Origin: Micromonospora citrea
GTDB lineage: Bacteria; Actinomycetota; Actinomycetes; Mycobacteriales; Micromonosporaceae
NCBI RefSeq assembly: GCF_900090315.1
Contig: NZ_FMHZ01000002.1
Coordinates: 4,682,501-4,746,500, forward strand
Direction: 5' to 3'
DNA length: 64,000 bases
The position numbers were made by a program, and so were the translations under genes. Each line of letters starts with the position of its first letter. Position 1 is the first letter of the stretch. This document shows positions 63,608 through 64,000 of the stretch, piece by piece. The notes beneath the pieces are model-generated. The model did no database searches and had not been told where the DNA came from. It was given only the letters and a program-made list of their open reading frames with translations.

Positions 63608-64000
63608 ATGGCTTCGGTGATCGTCAGCGGCGCGCGGACCCCCATGGGGCGCCTGCTGGGCAACCTCAAGGACCTCTCCGCGACCAAGCTCGGTGGCGTG
63701 GCGATCAAGGCGGCGCTGGAGCGCGCCGGCGTCGCCCCCGAGCAGGTCCAGTACGTGATCATGGGGCAGGTGCTCCAGGCCGGCGCCGGGCAGATCCCGG
63801 CCCGGCAGGCGGCGGTCGAGGCGGGCATCCCGATGTCCGTGCCGGCCCTGACCATCAACAAGGTCTGCCTCTCCGGCCTGGACGCGATCGCCCTGGCCGA
63901 CCAGCTCATCCGGGCCGGCGAGTTCGACATCGTGGTGGCCGGCGGCATGGAGTCGATGACCAACGCCCCGCACCTGCTGCTGGGCCAGCGCGGCGGCTAC
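63608..64000 (+). CDS. acetyl-CoA acetyltransferase (thiolase), 3' truncated
   Basis: Condenses two acetyl-CoA to acetoacetyl-CoA, feeding the dehydrogenase and Ccr. Only the first 131 residues lie in the window; the frame is open to the last base. The start is ATG at 63608 after GGAGGCAG. It begins [15 protein letters not shown], the usual thiolase N-terminus. The acyl-accepting Cys87 is in [17 protein letters not shown], and [14 protein letters not shown] is the next conserved motif. The missing C-terminal half would carry the second Cys and the His motifs. Confidence 0.95.
   Translation, partial: MASVIVSGARTPMGRLLGNLKDLSATKLGGVAIKAALERAGVAPEQVQYVIMGQVLQAGAGQIPARQAAVEAGIPMSVPALTINKVCLSGLDAIALADQLIRAGEFDIVVAGGMESMTNAPHLLLGQRGGY

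Overview
The window is chromosomal DNA of a high-GC actinomycete, most probably a Micromonosporaceae member (Micromonospora-like). The evidence is GTG/TTG start codons, many leaderless genes with a TANNNT box 6-8 nt before the start, an Asp in place of the MurA fosfomycin-target Cys, NucS mismatch repair, the FilP/Scy-type coiled-coil pair, and a gene order (thrB-rho-rpmE-prfA-prmC-sua5-PTP-glyA-atp) close to the Streptomyces core region around rho and the ATP synthase. There is no rRNA, tRNA, CRISPR array, transposase or prophage.

Layout. 1-4900: the end of an RND efflux pump, a leaderless MFS exporter and a small membrane protein whose 3' end is tandemly duplicated. 5000-8430: thrB, a structured leader and rho with a long charged repeat insert. 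8431-9021: a gene-free stretch with a 27-nt palindromic repeat and short tandem repeats. 9022-13494: a large secreted phosphodiester glycosidase/metallophosphoesterase facing a polynucleotide kinase-phosphatase. 13832-19162: rpmE, prfA, a diguanylate cyclase, prmC, a Sua5/TsaC gene and a low-molecular-weight phosphatase. 19279-24238: a class A PBP, an SDR/DUF2867 protein and glyA. 24231-33921: the ATP synthase cluster atpI-atpZ-atpBEFHAGD, then an LCP ligase gene, then atpC and a DUF2550 gene.

34000-45100: a VOC protein, an ATP:cob(I)alamin adenosyltransferase, murA, a 3-hydroxybutyryl-CoA dehydrogenase, an MFS/ArsR-type pair, an ABC-2 exporter, meaA (ethylmalonyl-CoA mutase), a DUF1540 protein and a polysaccharide deacetylase. 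45782-57109: a secreted lysozyme-like protein, a DUF4126 protein, nucS, a methyltransferase, an aldehyde dehydrogenase, an FHA protein, two hydrolases, a double 3-hydroxyacyl-CoA dehydrogenase, decayed sigma-factor remnants and an AI-2E-type transporter. 57381-64000: two coiled-coil polarity proteins, then ccr, mce and the start of a thiolase.

How genes work together. Thiolase, 3-hydroxybutyryl-CoA dehydrogenase, Ccr, the epimerase and MeaA form the front half of the ethylmalonyl-CoA pathway, and the adenosyltransferase would supply the B12 cofactor of MeaA. The meaA and ccr promoters, 21 kb apart, share an exact 11-nt operator-like sequence.

The most unusual signal is a pair of hairpins (33938-34011 and 45197-45268). 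They have unrelated stem sequences but an almost identical 26-nt apical part, which suggests an undescribed structured RNA or mobile hairpin family.
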